Translations under genes and position numbers: made by a program
Part shown: in pieces, positions 1 to 10,712 of the stretch
How positions within the stretch are numbered: position 1 is the first letter of the stretch
Layout: each line of letters opens with the position of its first letter
Notes under the pieces: generated by a model
What the model was told of the DNA's origin: nothing
The model's database searches: none
What the model saw: the letters and a program-made list of their open reading frames with translations, nothing else
DNA from: Pyropia haitanensis
Taxonomy: Eukaryota; Rhodophyta; Bangiophyceae; Bangiales; Bangiaceae
Assembly (NCBI GenBank): GCA_008729055.1
Contig: SDUX01000006.1
Coordinates: 2,303,501-2,367,500, forward strand
Reading direction: 5' to 3'
Length of the DNA: 64,000 nucleotides

Positions 1-1
1 C

Positions 2-366
2 GCGGGGGCCACCCCCGTGGCAGCCGCCCCCCCCCTGTGGGACGGCGCCGACGCGTGGACGTCGGCCGGCGTCGCCGACCGGCTGGCCCGCCACGTCGCC
101 CGCCGGTGGCCGCCCGCCGACGCGGCGGCGCTGCGGTCCGCGGTCGCGGCGGCGGCCGCCGCCGAGCGCGTCGACGGCGGCACGGTGGGCGCGGCGGCGC
201 CCGAGGCGCTGGCCGAGGTGCTCCTCCGGCGGCTGCCGGGGGGGGGGGGTACGGCGTCCGCGTCGGCGCGGTGGACTTTCTGCGCCGCGCCCGGGAGAGC
301 GCCTGGCGCGACATGGGGGCGGCCGCTGGCGCGCCGGACCGCGCGCGGGGCGGCGCGGGCGCGTGA
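2..366 (+). CDS. 3' end of an unrecognised gene, cut by the window edge
   Basis: The reading frame is open from the first bases, so the gene starts outside the window. About 75 codons give an Ala-rich but ordered protein (WDGADAWTSAGVADRL, then LAEVLLRRLPGG). At the run of G around 238-249 the sensible reading moves to the next frame, where YGVRVGAVDFLRRARESAW follows and ends at the TGA at 364-366. The combined C-terminus is helical and Arg/Ala-rich. The frame change sits exactly in the G run, so a base-count error or slippage is likelier than an intron, for which no GT-AG pair is evident. No family is recognised. Confidence 0.45.
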   Translation, partial: GGHPRGSRPPPVGRRRRVDVGRRRRPAGPPRRPPVAARRRGGAAVRGRGGGRRRARRRRHGGRGGARGAGRGAPPAAAGGGGYGVRVGAVDFLRRARESAWRDMGAAAGAPDRARGGAGA

Positions 367-1719
367 CGTTGGCTGTGCTCGCTTCCAGTCGGCCGGCGAC
401 GCGGGGCGCACGTGAGCTCGCCGACCCTCGCGGCGGTTCGCTGCGTCTGTCATCTTCTCACAGTCGTGCCGACCCGCGCCTCGCCGGGGGTGTCTGTCCC
501 CTCCTCCCCCCCTGCCCACCCCCGACCCCGACTGGGCGTCATCACATCCACAACGAGCGGAGAAAAAAAAGGAAACAAAGAAAGGGAAGCGACAGAGACT
601 CGTGGGGGCAGGCCCCCCTTCCTCCCTCCCTCAGAGCCGCAACGGAAGAAGACAAACGCGCACGCTGACCACAAGCCGCGGGACAGCGCGGCGCGCGCGC
701 GGTCCCCTCCCGCTGATGCGGGCCAGCGTTGGCGTCCACGGGGCGGCCGCACCGCCACGGCGGCGGTCGTGCGTTTGCGACGGGGCGGCGGCGGTGGCCA
801 GCACCGCGCGGTGGTGGCGGCGATAGGACGGTGGCGGCGGCGGCGGCGGCGACGGCGACAGTGGCGCGGGGCGGCGAGGGAGGGGGAACCGCGATTGGGT
901 GGACGCCCGTGGAGGGGGACCCTGCAACGCGCGGCGGGGGGTAGAGGGGAGGGGGGGACAGCATGGCACTGGGGGGGGGGGGCACCGCAACAGCGACGCA
1001 GTGGGGGACTAGGGTATCCCCTCGAGGGGTCCGGTGTTACCCCCTGGTGCCTCTAGGAAAGTAGGTTCACGTGCACGGCCACGTGACGTTGCCAAAGGGA
1101 ATAAAGCAAAGAGGGAGCGAGGCGGCGACGGTCGCCGTGCCCCAGCCCAGAGGGCGGTGCCCACAAGGGAGCGCCGCCCCCATCGCAGACCCCCGCGCGC
1201 GGGGCGGGCCCGCCGGTCCGGCGGCGACGCCCCCCACGCCCACAAGGCCTGGCGGTCGACTCGGCGGCGCCGGCCGGCGGCGGGCCGCCGTGGAGGGGGC
1301 CGCCGGTCAACCCCCCCTCGATGCCCACCACCCCCCATGCCCACCTACCGCGCATGCCCACCTACTCCCCCGCTCACCTCCCCCCACCATCAGGGACGCC
1401 CGCACGCCGGCGGCAGACGAGGCGGAAGCGGTTCGTCAGTGGGTATCCGCGCGGGGGAACCTGTCGCCGCCGCGGCCACGGGCTCTCCCCACCCACCCCC
1501 ACGGCCTGGCGGTCGGCTCGCCGCGGCGCGGTGGGACCCGCCGCGACCCGCCGGGCGCACCTCTCCACCTCGGCAGACGGCAGCCACGGCAGCGTGCCCA
1601 CCGTCGGGGCGACGTAGGGTCGCGAGCGCGGTCGCTGCGGGCGCGCTCCCAACGTCCCTCTCGCCCGTCTCTCATACACAGCCCCTCTCCCTCCGCTCCC
1701 ACACCCACCCAGCGGAGGG
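367..1719. other. intergenic, GC-rich simple sequence
   Basis: Purine-rich (gagaaaaaaaagg near 560) and CGG-rich stretches between two convergent genes. ORFs in all frames here are Arg/Pro/Gly composition artefacts. Nothing else is supported. Confidence 0.5.
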
Positions 1720-3408
1720 TCAGTCGGCTGGGGGGGCGGCGGCGTGCCGCCGGCCTGCCGCGGCGGCGGCCCGCGCGGCGGGCGGCGGCGGCGTCGCCGA
1801 CATGGAGCCAATGGGTGACCGCGGCGGTGGCGGCGACAGCAACGACGACGGTGACAGCGACGGCGACGGTGACAGCGACAGCGACGGCGACGGTGACAGC
1901 AACGGCGACGGCGACAGCGTCGTTGACGAAGACGGCGACGGTGACAGCGACAGCGACGGCGACGGTGACAGCGACGGCGACGGCGACAGCGTCGTTGACG
2001 GAGACGGCGACGGTGACAGCGTCGTTGACGGAAACGGCGATGACAGCGACGGCGACAGAGACGGCGGTGACAGCGACGGCGACAGAGACGGCGGTGACAG
2101 CGACGGCGACGGAAGCGCGGTTTCCACTAGGAGCGCCGTGGGCGTCAGCGTCGCCGTTTCCTCCCACGCGTCGGGCGGCACGCCCCCCCCCCCCCCCACC
2201 GCCACCAGCGCCGGCGCGGGCGCGGGCGTCGGCGGGGGGGCGACCTCGTCCACAAACACGCCCCGGTTCATGGCGAGGACCGCCTCGGCCTCGGCGGCGC
2301 CCATCCAGTCGAAAAAGATGACGTTCGCGACGCGGAGCGTCAGCCCCCGGTGGCGGCGCAGGAACGGGTACACCTGCCGGTTCATCGCGGCGGCGGCCTC
2401 GCGGATGGACGGCCGGCCGACGTTGAACGTTAGCACCCGCAGCGCAATGTCCACCGGCTGCGGCGTCAGCGTCCAGCCAATGACCATGAGCGTGTCCCGC
2501 GCGTGGCGCGTCGACGCGCGCGACATTTGGGCGAGGAGGACGGGGATCTTGACGCGCGAGCTGTACGTGTTGACCCACTCGTCGACGGCGAGGAGCGCGG
2601 GGATGGGCGTCAGCGCGCTCACCCCAAAGATGACGTTGGGTGGTAGGCTGCGGAAGGGGGTGCGGCGGAGGCCCGCCTGGTCGCCGTCATAAATGGCGCC
2701 CTCCACGTGGGACCGCAGGTACGCGGCGAGGGCGGTCGACTCGCCCGGCCCAAACCGCTCCTCCCGGATGACCCACACGACGGTGCCGCCGCCCTCGCGG
2801 TGGAACGCGTTGATGTCCGCGACCGCCTCGGCAAACGGCGCGCACGCGACCATGCCGTGGATCATCCACCACGTCTCCCGGTCGCCCGCCACCTTGCCGA
2901 CGCGGAGGTCCAGGTACCGCGCGCCCGCGCGGAGCTGCGTCAACACCCGCGTGCCCTGCGTGACGCTCATGGCCGCCAGCGGCGCGGACAGCAGCCGCCG
3001 GATCCACCGGCGGTGGAGGAGCCGGTGAGCACCGCGGGGCACCACGTCGGTCGTCATGGTGTAGGAGGACGAGTCGTGCGTGCCGGGCAGGAGCACATCG
3101 TACAGGCAGGGGGCGGGCGAGTCCAGCACGTCCAGCCGCGTGGCGGTCGCGTTGGCCGCCTCGCCGCCCCGCCAATGGCCACCACCGGCGTCACGCGCTG
3201 GAGCAGCCCACCGTGGGGGGCGGCGCCCCCAGCCGCCGACCGCGTCGCTGCCCGTCGACGCCGCCTGCCGCCGTCGAACCGCTGCAGGCAACACCGACAC
3301 GCCGCCCACAGCGGCGACCGCGCTCAGCAGGACGCCAACGACCAACGCGGCGGCCACGGCGCCCACCAGCACCGGCGGGCGGGGGCTCGTGCGCGGGAGG
3401 CGGCGCAT
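1720..3408 (-). CDS. PI-PLC X-domain protein, membrane-anchored, Ser/Pro-repeat tail
   Basis: A 562-residue protein of the phosphatidylinositol-specific phospholipase C X-domain superfamily, the simple PLCXD/bacterial type without EF-hand, PH or C2 domains. The N-terminus is MRRLPRTS followed by one strong hydrophobic segment (about residues 12-33), a signal anchor or uncleaved signal. The X domain covers about 100-400: LLPGTHDSSSY carries the first catalytic His (about residue 111), QLRAGARYLDLRV follows, and IHGMV carries the second His (about 184). Family knowledge predicts cleavage of phosphoinositide or GPI-type head groups at a membrane; the substrate cannot be read here. From about residue 420 the protein is a Ser-Pro/Leu repeat encoded by a minisatellite. 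The ATG at 3408 is chosen because the open frame upstream holds only a GTG (3522). The stop is TGA. Confidence 0.85.
   Translation of the reverse strand: MRRLPRTSPRPPVLVGAVAAALVVGVLLSAVAAVGGVSVLPAAVRRRQAASTGSDAVGGWGRRPPRWAAPARDAGGGHWRGGEAANATATRLDVLDSPAPCLYDVLLPGTHDSSSYTMTTDVVPRGAHRLLHRRWIRRLLSAPLAAMSVTQGTRVLTQLRAGARYLDLRVGKVAGDRETWWMIHGMVACAPFAEAVADINAFHREGGGTVVWVIREERFGPGESTALAAYLRSHVEGAIYDGDQAGLRRTPFRSLPPNVIFGVSALTPIPALLAVDEWVNTYSSRVKIPVLLAQMSRASTRHARDTLMVIGWTLTPQPVDIALRVLTFNVGRPSIREAAAAMNRQVYPFLRRHRGLTLRVANVIFFDWMGAAEAEAVLAMNRGVFVDEVAPPPTPAPAPALVAVGGGGGVPPDAWEETATLTPTALLVETALPSPSLSPPSLSPSLSPPSLSPSLSSPFPSTTLSPSPSPSTTLSPSPSLSPSPSLSLSPSPSSSTTLSPSPLLSPSPSLSLSPSPSLSPSSLLSPPPPRSPIGSMSATPPPPAARAAAAAGRRHAAAPPAD
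1834..2120 (-). repeat. coding minisatellite, Ser-Pro-Leu tail
   Basis: Imperfect tandem copies of 6-12 bp units (GACGGCGACGGTGACAGC and variants), with GTCGTTGAC interruptions about every 60-100 bp. On the minus strand they encode the Ser-Pro-Leu tail of the X-domain protein. On the plus strand they read as an acidic Asp/Ser repeat, which is taken as the shadow frame. Confidence 0.85.
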
Positions 3409-5728
3409 GGCCGCCGCGTCCCACTCCCGACAAGAGGCGCCGCCGCCGACAGCAATGGGCGGGCGAGAGAAGAGCGGGGTGCCGCTCCGCCCGCAGCCGT
3501 CCACCGCCCTGGTGCGTCGCACCGGCTGTCGGCGTCAGGCCACCCTCCGGCGGCTGCTGACGCACCAGTCCCCCAGGGGTCCTGGACACATCCGCTCACA
3601 GCCGCGGACGGTGGTGTCGGCAGCGGCGGCAATGGCGGCGGGGGCGACAAACAGGCGGTAGCGACGGCAGCGCGAATAACGTTGGTGGAACCGGTGGAGG
3701 AGGCAGAAAGAGCGGCGGCGGCGGCGGCGTCGTTGGTCGTGGTGGTGGTGCCGACGGACGTGGCAGTGGTGGCGGTGTCGGCGGTGGCGGCGGCGGCCTG
3801 TACCTCGGGACGTTGGCTCGGTCGGCCGCGTCCACGCCGGGTGCCCCGCCCGTCGCGGCGCGCTCCGTGGCGCAGCCACTGGGGGCAGCCACACCGACGG
3901 GGAGCGGGGCGGCGCGACGAGGCGGGCAGCCCGCGCGTCGGACGGGGCCACACACACGACACGCGCTGGCGAGGCACGCAGACAAGTAAGGGGGCAGCGA
4001 CGATGGGCGGCGCGGGCGGCCGCGGCCGGCGCACCCCCCCCCCCCCCCCTCCCCCAGAAAAGAAAAAAAAAAAAGCTGGGCCGGCGCCCAGCGCGTCACC
4101 CGACGCACACGGCGGTCCGCGACGCGCCGGCCGCGGCAGCAGGCAGCCTCGTCACGCCGCGCGAGGTGAGGAGAGTGAAGGGAGGAGGGGGAGATTCGAG
4201 CGGGGGCGTTGCCGCCGCGCCCGCGGCGCGCTACCGCCGAGGCGCCCCGCGCGGGCGCGTCCGCCACCCCTCCCCGGCAAGCACACGCGCCCACGCCAGC
4301 GGCAGCGGCCCAACGTGGGAGCACCGCCGTCCCCACGTTGTTGGGCCGACACCGTCCCAAAACGCCCCCCCCCCACCCCACCCCCCCCCCCCCCGGCTGC
4401 GGCCAAGCGCACGCCGCGCGGCGGGGGGGGGGGGGGGGAGGGGCGCGGGAGAGGGACGCCACGCAGCGGCGGCGGGAGGCACCGACGGCGCAGACACAGG
4501 CGCCCCCCCCCCCCCCCGCCCGGGGCCGTCGCCGACGGCGCAGGGCACGGGGCGGCGCCGCGGCGTGCCGCCCGCCGCGGCGCCGCGCGCACGGGGCGGC
4601 CGCCAACGTGGCCGCCGCGGCGGCCGCGGCCGGGGCGGTGCGTCGGCGGCGGCGGCGGCGCGGCGGGGCGGTGGCGGCGGCGAGGGGAGGGGGGCGGGTC
4701 CCGCGCGCCGCCGCCGCCGCCGCCGCCGACGCGGGCGGTTGGCCACGGCGGCGGCGGCGGCGGCGGCCGGCTGGCGGCGGTCGCCCCCCCCCCGCGGCGG
4801 CGGCGGCGGCTGCCGCCCGCGCCCGCGCGGCCGGCTGGCGGCCGCGGCGGCGGCGGCCGGGCGGGGTGCCCCGCCGGCGGGGACTGGGAGCGCCGCGGCC
4901 GCCGCGGCCGCGGGCGGGTGTGCCGCGTGGCGTGGCGGCCGTGCTGCGCGGGGTGGGGGGGGGGGGGGGAAGACGCGGCGACGGGACGCAGCTCATGGAG
5001 GAGGCGCGCCGCCACCCCCGCCTCGCCTGCACGACCGCGGTGGCGGGGTCGGGGGCGGGACGGCGGGCGCCGCTGGGAACGCGTGGGGGAGGCGCCGCGG
5101 TACAGAGCGGGGACGACGAGTGATCGCTTGCTCGCCTGCAGGCGTCCGCCGCACGGAAAGAATTTTGCCCTGCGTGGTAACAAACTCTCGATTGGAGGGT
5201 TTACGGTACCCCGTATGTAATTAGTATCACAAGGAGCATTCGCTACGAATAGAATTGAAAAGTCTGCCACGAGGAGCCGTACGCTGTCCTAAATTTGTTG
5301 GAGCTTGTTCAATCGAGCTTGATGATGTTCCTATGGCGCGCCTTGCTGTACGACGCCCCGGTGGACGCCGGACAGCAAGGCCCCGTGCGTCGTGTCCACG
5401 CCTGTGCCCGTTCCATGGCCTCTTCTGTGGCTACCTGCTGCCCGTACCTCGGTCAGCGGCGCTGCCCTTGGCGCGCCCTCGGCTCGTCTCTTGGCCTCCT
5501 CGCTCGTGCTCTCGTCCGGCTCGCGCTTGTTCCTTCCTCCCCGCCGTCGATGATCCCCTCCCCCTAGGCATTTGCTCATCCCGTCCTCCCTTCCCTTGCT
5601 CGTCCCGTCCTGCCCTCCGTCCGCGCATCCGCGCTCTCGCCTGCGCGTCCCTGCCAGCACCTCGCCGCGGTGCCTCAAGGCGCCCCGCGCTGTCCCCCTC
5701 TTCCCCCCGGTACCCCACGCCCCTGGCC
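3409..5728. other. intergenic, with long G/C runs and CGG repeats
   Basis: Poly-C (4031-4050, 4367-4394), A-rich and (CGG)n tracts fill 3.5-5.1 kb and open long frames on both strands that have no domain signal. At about 5150-5320 composition drops to AT-richer DNA (ggtaacaaactctcgattgg), a likely promoter/5' region for the LITAF gene downstream. Confidence 0.45.
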
Positions 5729-6085
5729 ATGAGCTCCGCGTCCCGCCCCACCGGGGAGGGCGCCCCCCTGCTGGGCGGCGACGACCGGCAGGGCGCTGCA
5801 GCCGCCGCCGCCGGCGGCGCCTCCGCGGCCACCCCCGCGCTGCCGCGCGTCTGGAGTGACCGCCCCGAGGCGGTCACCTGCCCCGGCTGTGCCGCCACCG
5901 TCACGTCGCGGGTGGCGGTCAACGAGTGCACGTGGCAAAACTGGCTGCTCGTCGGCGTGGTGGGGCTGTTCTGCGTCTTCCTCCCAAACATGTTTGACTG
6001 CGCGTCGCGAGCGGTCCACCGGTGCCCGAACTGTGGGTTTGCGCTGGGTGAGGGGTACGGCCAGTTTTGGCGCGGCAAGGACTAG
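5729..6085 (+). CDS. LITAF-domain membrane-associated zinc protein
   Basis: A 118-residue protein with a C-terminal LITAF (SIMPLE) domain. The first knuckle is VTCPGCAATV (about residues 50-59). A hydrophobic stretch, NWLLVGVVGLFCVFLPNM, follows, and the second knuckle is HRCPNCG (about 97-103), giving the CxxC...HxCxxC layout of the family. LITAF domains bind one Zn and dip into the cytosolic face of late endosome or Golgi membranes through the central hydrophobic helix; a role in endosomal sorting is expected by family. The N-terminus is low-complexity Gly/Ala with an APLLGG patch. The ATG at 5729 is the first one giving a compact protein; the open frame upstream is Arg/Ser/Pro-rich and lacks family features. 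Confidence 0.88.
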   Translation: MSSASRPTGEGAPLLGGDDRQGAAAAAAGGASAATPALPRVWSDRPEAVTCPGCAATVTSRVAVNECTWQNWLLVGVVGLFCVFLPNMFDCASRAVHRCPNCGFALGEGYGQFWRGKD

Positions 6086-6872
6086 ACCCGGGATGGGGCG
6101 GAGGGGCGGGGGGGGCCGCGGGCAGGGGTGGTGGAGGGCAGACGCGCTGCCGGGGTCGTCGGCAGCGGCGGATGAGAAAGCAGGCGCAGGCTGGACAAAA
6201 CGGGGTCGCCGTGCGTCGCTGCCTGCATCCTCGGTCGTGCGCCCATGGCCGCTGCCGTGGGCGTTCCCCCTGCGTCAGAGGCCGGCCGGGTTGTTGCGGG
6301 GCTACCGGCTCTGGTCGCCGGGGCACCCTACCGCCGGCGCCGGTCTCCTGGGTCACCAACCGCGACGGCCTGGCCCCTGCTGCCCAAAGGTGGCGGCACC
6401 TCTTGTCATTGTGGCGCCAGGCTACTGTCGGAGGGGGGCGCGCCGGGGCCAGCCCCGTCCCGCACGACGAGGCGCCCACCCCACGCCGGATGCCAGAGCC
6501 CACGCACCAGCACCGCCGCCCCGCCACGCCGTCTCACAAGGTGCACCCGCCCCGGCGCACCCGACAGTTCCGTCGTACAGGCACTGTGCTGGTCGTGAGG
6601 TTGAGCGGACCCCATGCTGGTTGGTGCAGGTACGCAGGCAGGCCCTCCCCCGCCCATCCCCTCCAACAGGGGTGAAACAGAGCGCGCAAGGAACCAACGA
6701 CCCTTCACACGAAAAGGGAGAGAACAGTAGTCGACACAAAGGGAGTCTCACAAAAAAGAAAGAAAGTAGAGCACCCGCGCCGGCCACAACAACACGCACA
6801 CGCGCAGCCATGCGAATGTAGGCGCTCGCCACCCCAGATGAGAAGAGATAAATACACGCGGTGCGGGTGAGC
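6086..6872. other. intergenic between convergent genes
   Basis: 3' flanks of the LITAF gene and of the zinc-finger gene. Purine-rich gaaaagggagagaacag (6711-6727) and AT-richer DNA just before the finger-gene stop. No ORF with family features. Confidence 0.4.
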
Positions 6873-9755
6873 TCAGACGGCACGCCTCGAGATCGGTGAC
6901 GGCAGGCGGGCAGACAGCAGCGGCGCCGCAATGTGCGCACACGAGTCGGCCCCCCGCGGGCCGGGCAGAAAATTGCCCGCCGCGCCAGGGCCTCCATCTC
7001 CCGCCACGGAACGCGCCTCCCCCCTGGCACGGGCGCCACGCGACCTGTCGCCAGCCACGTCCTTCTCCGGCTCCTTTTCCCGCTCCACCGGGTCGTCCAC
7101 CAGCGACAGCAGCGCCGTCAGGTGTGGGTGCTTGGTACGCTGGTGCTTGCGTAGCGCCGACGACGTCGTCACTGACAGGTCGCACTCCGTACACGTGTGC
7201 GGGCGGAGGCGCTCGTGCACCATCCGAACGTGGGTGGTCAGGTGGGCCTGCTGGAGGAAGCGCAGCTCGCAGTGCTCGCACCCATACTTGCGCTGCCGCA
7301 AGTGCACAGTCTGCACGTGGCGGTTCAGGTGGCCCCGGTGGGAGAAGAACTTCGTGCACTGGGTGCACGCGTGGGGGCGGCGCTGCTCGTGGATGGACAC
7401 CACATGGCGCTGCATGTCCCCCTTGGCCTTGAAGGTGGCTGCGCACAAGGAGCACGCAAACGGGCGCGCGTCCGTCGCCCCCGTCTCACGTGCCGGATCC
7501 AGCTGATGCCCTGCCAGCGCCGGCTCCCGGGATATGGTCGCGGCTGCCGCGCCACCGGCAGGCGGTGGCGGCCCCTGCCGCCGCGGCGGCCCCTGCCGTC
7601 GTGGCGGTGGTGACAACGCCGCGGGCCTGCCCCGAGACGGTACCCCAGATGAGCTTCCACTAGCCGTAGGCGAGGTATACGCCGGGATCAGCCGCAGGAC
7701 CTCGTCATCGCGTGCGTTGAGGAGCTCATCCAGCACAGACACGGCCGACTCTGTGCCGTCTTGCGACGGCTGTCGGTCAGATGCGGCCCCGACGCTCCCC
7801 ATCCCAGCCGGCCGAGGCGGCGGCACATGTCCGTGACCCACGTCGGGAGACAATCGCGGCACGTGGTCCGCGTCGGGAGATAGTTGCGGCGCGTAGCCGG
7901 TCGCTTCGCCAAAGGTGGCGCCGACGGGACCGCCAGAGTGTGTGTAGGCTCTCAGCGTGTCCCCATACGTGACGGGCCTGCGATGCAGCGACTCAGTACC
8001 CGGGGACGCCGCGGCGGAGCCCGCCGGCCCGGTTCCCGCCGGCGCCATCGTGAGCGGAGATGGCAGCGGCAGGATCGTATCCGGAAGCACCATGGGTGAC
8101 AACCCCGTCGGCAGGGGCAACCGGCTGCCACCCCGCCGTGCCGGATGTACCGTCGGGCGCGCCTGGCGCACCACTCGCCCGCTGGCATCAAGTCGTGCCG
8201 TTGACCCGTCCTGCAAAGCTAGGTTGCCCACCTCCTCCAACGGAATGACCGTTGATAGGGTCGACAGCAACGACGCACTGCCCGGCTCTGGCACGGGCCC
8301 TGGCCGCGCAGGCGCGCGCGACCGTTTGTACAGCGGCGCCTCCGTCGCCGACGGAGGGGTCAGCACCGTCGGCGTCGGGCCTTCAAAGAGCTCCAGCAAC
8401 TCGAGCGCGTGCTGCTCCTCGGCCGCGCTCGCTCCTCCCCGGTCGGCGGCACCCCCCAGGTGAGACCCGTCACCGCGAGCCGCCAGACTCGCTGGTTGGC
8501 CGCAAATGCCCAGTGCCGGCTGTGGCCGATGAGACGCGTACGCGTCTTCAGACACCACGGCGCCACCAGCCGACGACAGGTCCTCGCGAAAGCGGACGAA
8601 CTTGTGCCGCAAGGGTGCAGCTGGTATTGGCGGCGCCGCCTCCCCACCTCGGGCGCCCAAGCACGGCAGCACAGACGGCGGCACGCCAATGTCCACCCAC
8701 GGCAGCGGCAGGTCCACAGAGAAGCTGTCCACCAGCAAACCGTAGCGGTCAACGGCTGTCCGCCAAACGCGCTGGATGTAGGCGCAGCGGCTCGTCCCCG
8801 ACACAAGAATGTTGAGAATCTCAGTCTGACGGTCCGCCACGTCCTGCATCTTGAATATGCCGTCTGCCCCCCCCGCCGGCAACAGCGCAAAGTACTCGAC
8901 ATGCACCAGCCCGTAGCGGTTCTTTCGCATAAACTGCGCCACGTAGTGCTGCCACGAGTTGGTGATGACCTCCCGCTTGGTCAACCCCATCAGCCGCTTG
9001 TCAATGTCGCACCGGCAGGCCACACCCAACGAAGCGCAAGCGACACAGTCAGCCGACTCAAAGAGCGTCGCCTTGATGACCACTGTGAGACCTAGGCCGA
9101 GCAAGTTGGGCCCGCTATCCCGAAACAGGCTGTGCGCGGGCTCCGCCTGGCCGTCGCCATCGCCCGTCGCACTCGTCCCCCCGACGGGGGACGACCGTAG
9201 GCTCCCCACCGCCGCGTCGCAGTCCGCGTCAATGGCGCTGAGGATGGCCGCCGCCGACGACAGCACGTCCCCCGGCACCGCCGCGGAAACAACCACCGCC
9301 TCGGCCGCCACCGGCAGCGCCCCCCCCTCGGCGTGCATAAACGCCCGGTTCATCACCAGCAGGCGGCCGTCATCAAACCACGCAAACTCGACAAACTCCA
9401 GCGCGTCCTGCCGCGACAGGTCCACCGCGAACCGCCGGCACAGCGGGGAGCGGCCGCCCATGAGCGGCGTCGCGGCAAAGACGTGGCCCGCGCGGAGGCC
9501 AAAGATGCTGCCGAGCACAATGTCGTCGATAGTGGTGTGGACGACGAGCAGGTCCTCCACGTCCATCGGCGTCAGGGGTCCCCCATCGGTGCCCACCACC
9601 GGTGCCGCCCGGTCAGGCACGTCCTTCCCCAGCACCAGGCTGTACACAAAGGACGCCTCGAGGTGGGCGACGCTCACCGACTTGACCGGCACTGGGTCTA
9701 GCAGCCACCGCCGCACCGACGCATGCTGCAGGTACCGCAGCGCCACGGTATTCAT
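6873..9755 (-). CDS. large C2H2 zinc-finger protein with an unrecognised N-terminal domain
   Basis: 960 residues. Four classical C2H2 fingers lie near the C-terminus, about residues 767-875: CSLCAATFKAKGDMQRHVVS then IH; CTQC...HLNRHVQTVH; CEHC...HLTTHVRMVH; CTEC...ALRKHQRTKH. They are joined by 6-7 residue linkers. The last finger is followed by an acidic/basic region (DDPVEREKEPEKD). Such arrays normally bind DNA, so a nuclear regulator is inferred. The first ~420 residues are conserved-looking globular sequence (MNTVALRYLQ, VHTTIDDIVLGSIFGL, SWQHYVAQFMRKNRYGLVHV, a Cys cluster CVACASLGVACRC) that I do not recognise. The middle 300 residues are Ser/Pro-rich and disordered. The ATG at 9755 is chosen because the frame upstream is simple repeat. 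Confidence 0.82.
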   Translation of the reverse strand: MNTVALRYLQHASVRRWLLDPVPVKSVSVAHLEASFVYSLVLGKDVPDRAAPVVGTDGGPLTPMDVEDLLVVHTTIDDIVLGSIFGLRAGHVFAATPLMGGRSPLCRRFAVDLSRQDALEFVEFAWFDDGRLLVMNRAFMHAEGGALPVAAEAVVVSAAVPGDVLSSAAAILSAIDADCDAAVGSLRSSPVGGTSATGDGDGQAEPAHSLFRDSGPNLLGLGLTVVIKATLFESADCVACASLGVACRCDIDKRLMGLTKREVITNSWQHYVAQFMRKNRYGLVHVEYFALLPAGGADGIFKMQDVADRQTEILNILVSGTSRCAYIQRVWRTAVDRYGLLVDSFSVDLPLPWVDIGVPPSVLPCLGARGGEAAPPIPAAPLRHKFVRFREDLSSAGGAVVSEDAYASHRPQPALGICGQPASLAARGDGSHLGGAADRGGASAAEEQHALELLELFEGPTPTVLTPPSATEAPLYKRSRAPARPGPVPEPGSASLLSTLSTVIPLEEVGNLALQDGSTARLDASGRVVRQARPTVHPARRGGSRLPLPTGLSPMVLPDTILPLPSPLTMAPAGTGPAGSAAASPGTESLHRRPVTYGDTLRAYTHSGGPVGATFGEATGYAPQLSPDADHVPRLSPDVGHGHVPPPRPAGMGSVGAASDRQPSQDGTESAVSVLDELLNARDDEVLRLIPAYTSPTASGSSSGVPSRGRPAALSPPPRRQGPPRRQGPPPPAGGAAAATISREPALAGHQLDPARETGATDARPFACSLCAATFKAKGDMQRHVVSIHEQRRPHACTQCTKFFSHRGHLNRHVQTVHLRQRKYGCEHCELRFLQQAHLTTHVRMVHERLRPHTCTECDLSVTTSSALRKHQRTKHPHLTALLSLVDDPVEREKEPEKDVAGDRSRGARARGEARSVAGDGGPGAAGNFLPGPRGADSCAHIAAPLLSARLPSPISRRAV

Positions 9756-10330
9756 GGCGGCCGCGCCAAGCCGGGGGCGAACAAGGACAGAGCGAGGGGT
9801 GCGGGAAGGCGTGGGGTCAGGGGTGGCCCAAACAGTGGGGGAAGGGGTGTCGCACCGCCCCGCTCCGCCGCAGCCGGCGCCAGCAAGCCGTCGGCCGTCG
9901 CCGCAGCCACCACCGCCGCGGCCGCCGCGGCCGCCGCGGCCGCCGCGGCCGCCGCCGCCGCCGCCGCTGGCCCAGCGGCGCGAGCAGCCAAGCGGATGGG
10001 CGGGGGAGCGCGGGAGGGGAGCGGGCAGCGCGCGTCGCGCGTTTCCGCCACGCGCCACCCGCGCCGCGCCCGGAGCGGCGCGCGGCGGCCGTCGGCAGCG
10101 CCGTGTGCCACTCTGCGCGGCGGCTGGCGCGGGGCGAGGGCGGGGTGGGGCGGGGAACGAGCGAGCGCGACCGAGCGCGCGCGCCGCTTGCAGACCCGCT
10201 CGTGGCGGCGGATGCCGCAGGCAAAGGCGCGACGGCACGCTGAGCGCACGCGCCCCTGGCCAGCTGGCCGGCGCAGGTGGGTGCGGGGAGGGGCGGGTCT
10301 CGTGGGCCCCCCCACGCGAGGTTCTCAGCG
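9756..10330. other. 5' flank of the finger gene, GGCCGCCGC repeats
   Basis: Tandem CCGCGGCCG units at about 9905-9970 and general CG-rich DNA. Composition falls sharply near 10330, marking the edge of an AT-richer island. Confidence 0.5.
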
Positions 10331-10687
10331 TGAATAGCAAGCCCCCGTCCTATAGACAACTGTAAGACGAGAAGTTGCTGGTATACGCTCGGCGCAGACG
10401 ATCGGACTCCCCGCGGTTGCGGTGCAGTCCTCCACTGGGTAGCATAGGGAGAGACGAGGGGAGATACGTGGAGGTCGTGCAGGGTGAACAAGTAGTTCAC
10501 TCCAGGTTGCACCTTGCTGTACAGACATGTGGGGCGCTGGTCCGCGTGGAACGCTGTTCGCCACAACGGTCCAATCGCCAACCTCCATATTACGTCGGAA
10601 TCTTTGACATTGCAGATTCTCATGCCCATATTTTCGACGCCTTATCCCCGAGGGTGTGCTGTGGTCGTTCTTGCACGAGGTGCCCCT

Positions 10688-10712
10688 GCGCAGTGGGTGC
10701 TCAACCGGGACC
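10688..10712 (+). repeat. dispersed repeat, GCGCAGTGGG family, copy A
   Basis: GCGCAGTGGGTGCTCAACC then GGGACC. Matches copies at 13165 (+), 14346 (-) and 11355 (-), and shares its first bases with the inverted-repeat ends of the element at 42365-42510. Confidence 0.55.

Noticed and set aside
1834..2120. Acidic Asp/Ser repeat protein on the plus strand (calcium-binding or phosphophoryn-like)
   Set aside because: The same DNA encodes the Ser-Pro tail of a real gene on the minus strand; the acidic frame has no start or domain of its own.
2707..5220. 837-codon plus-strand frame antisense to the PI-PLC gene and onward
   Set aside because: Arg/Pro/Gly composition with no domain; it overlaps the better-supported X-domain gene and runs through homopolymers.
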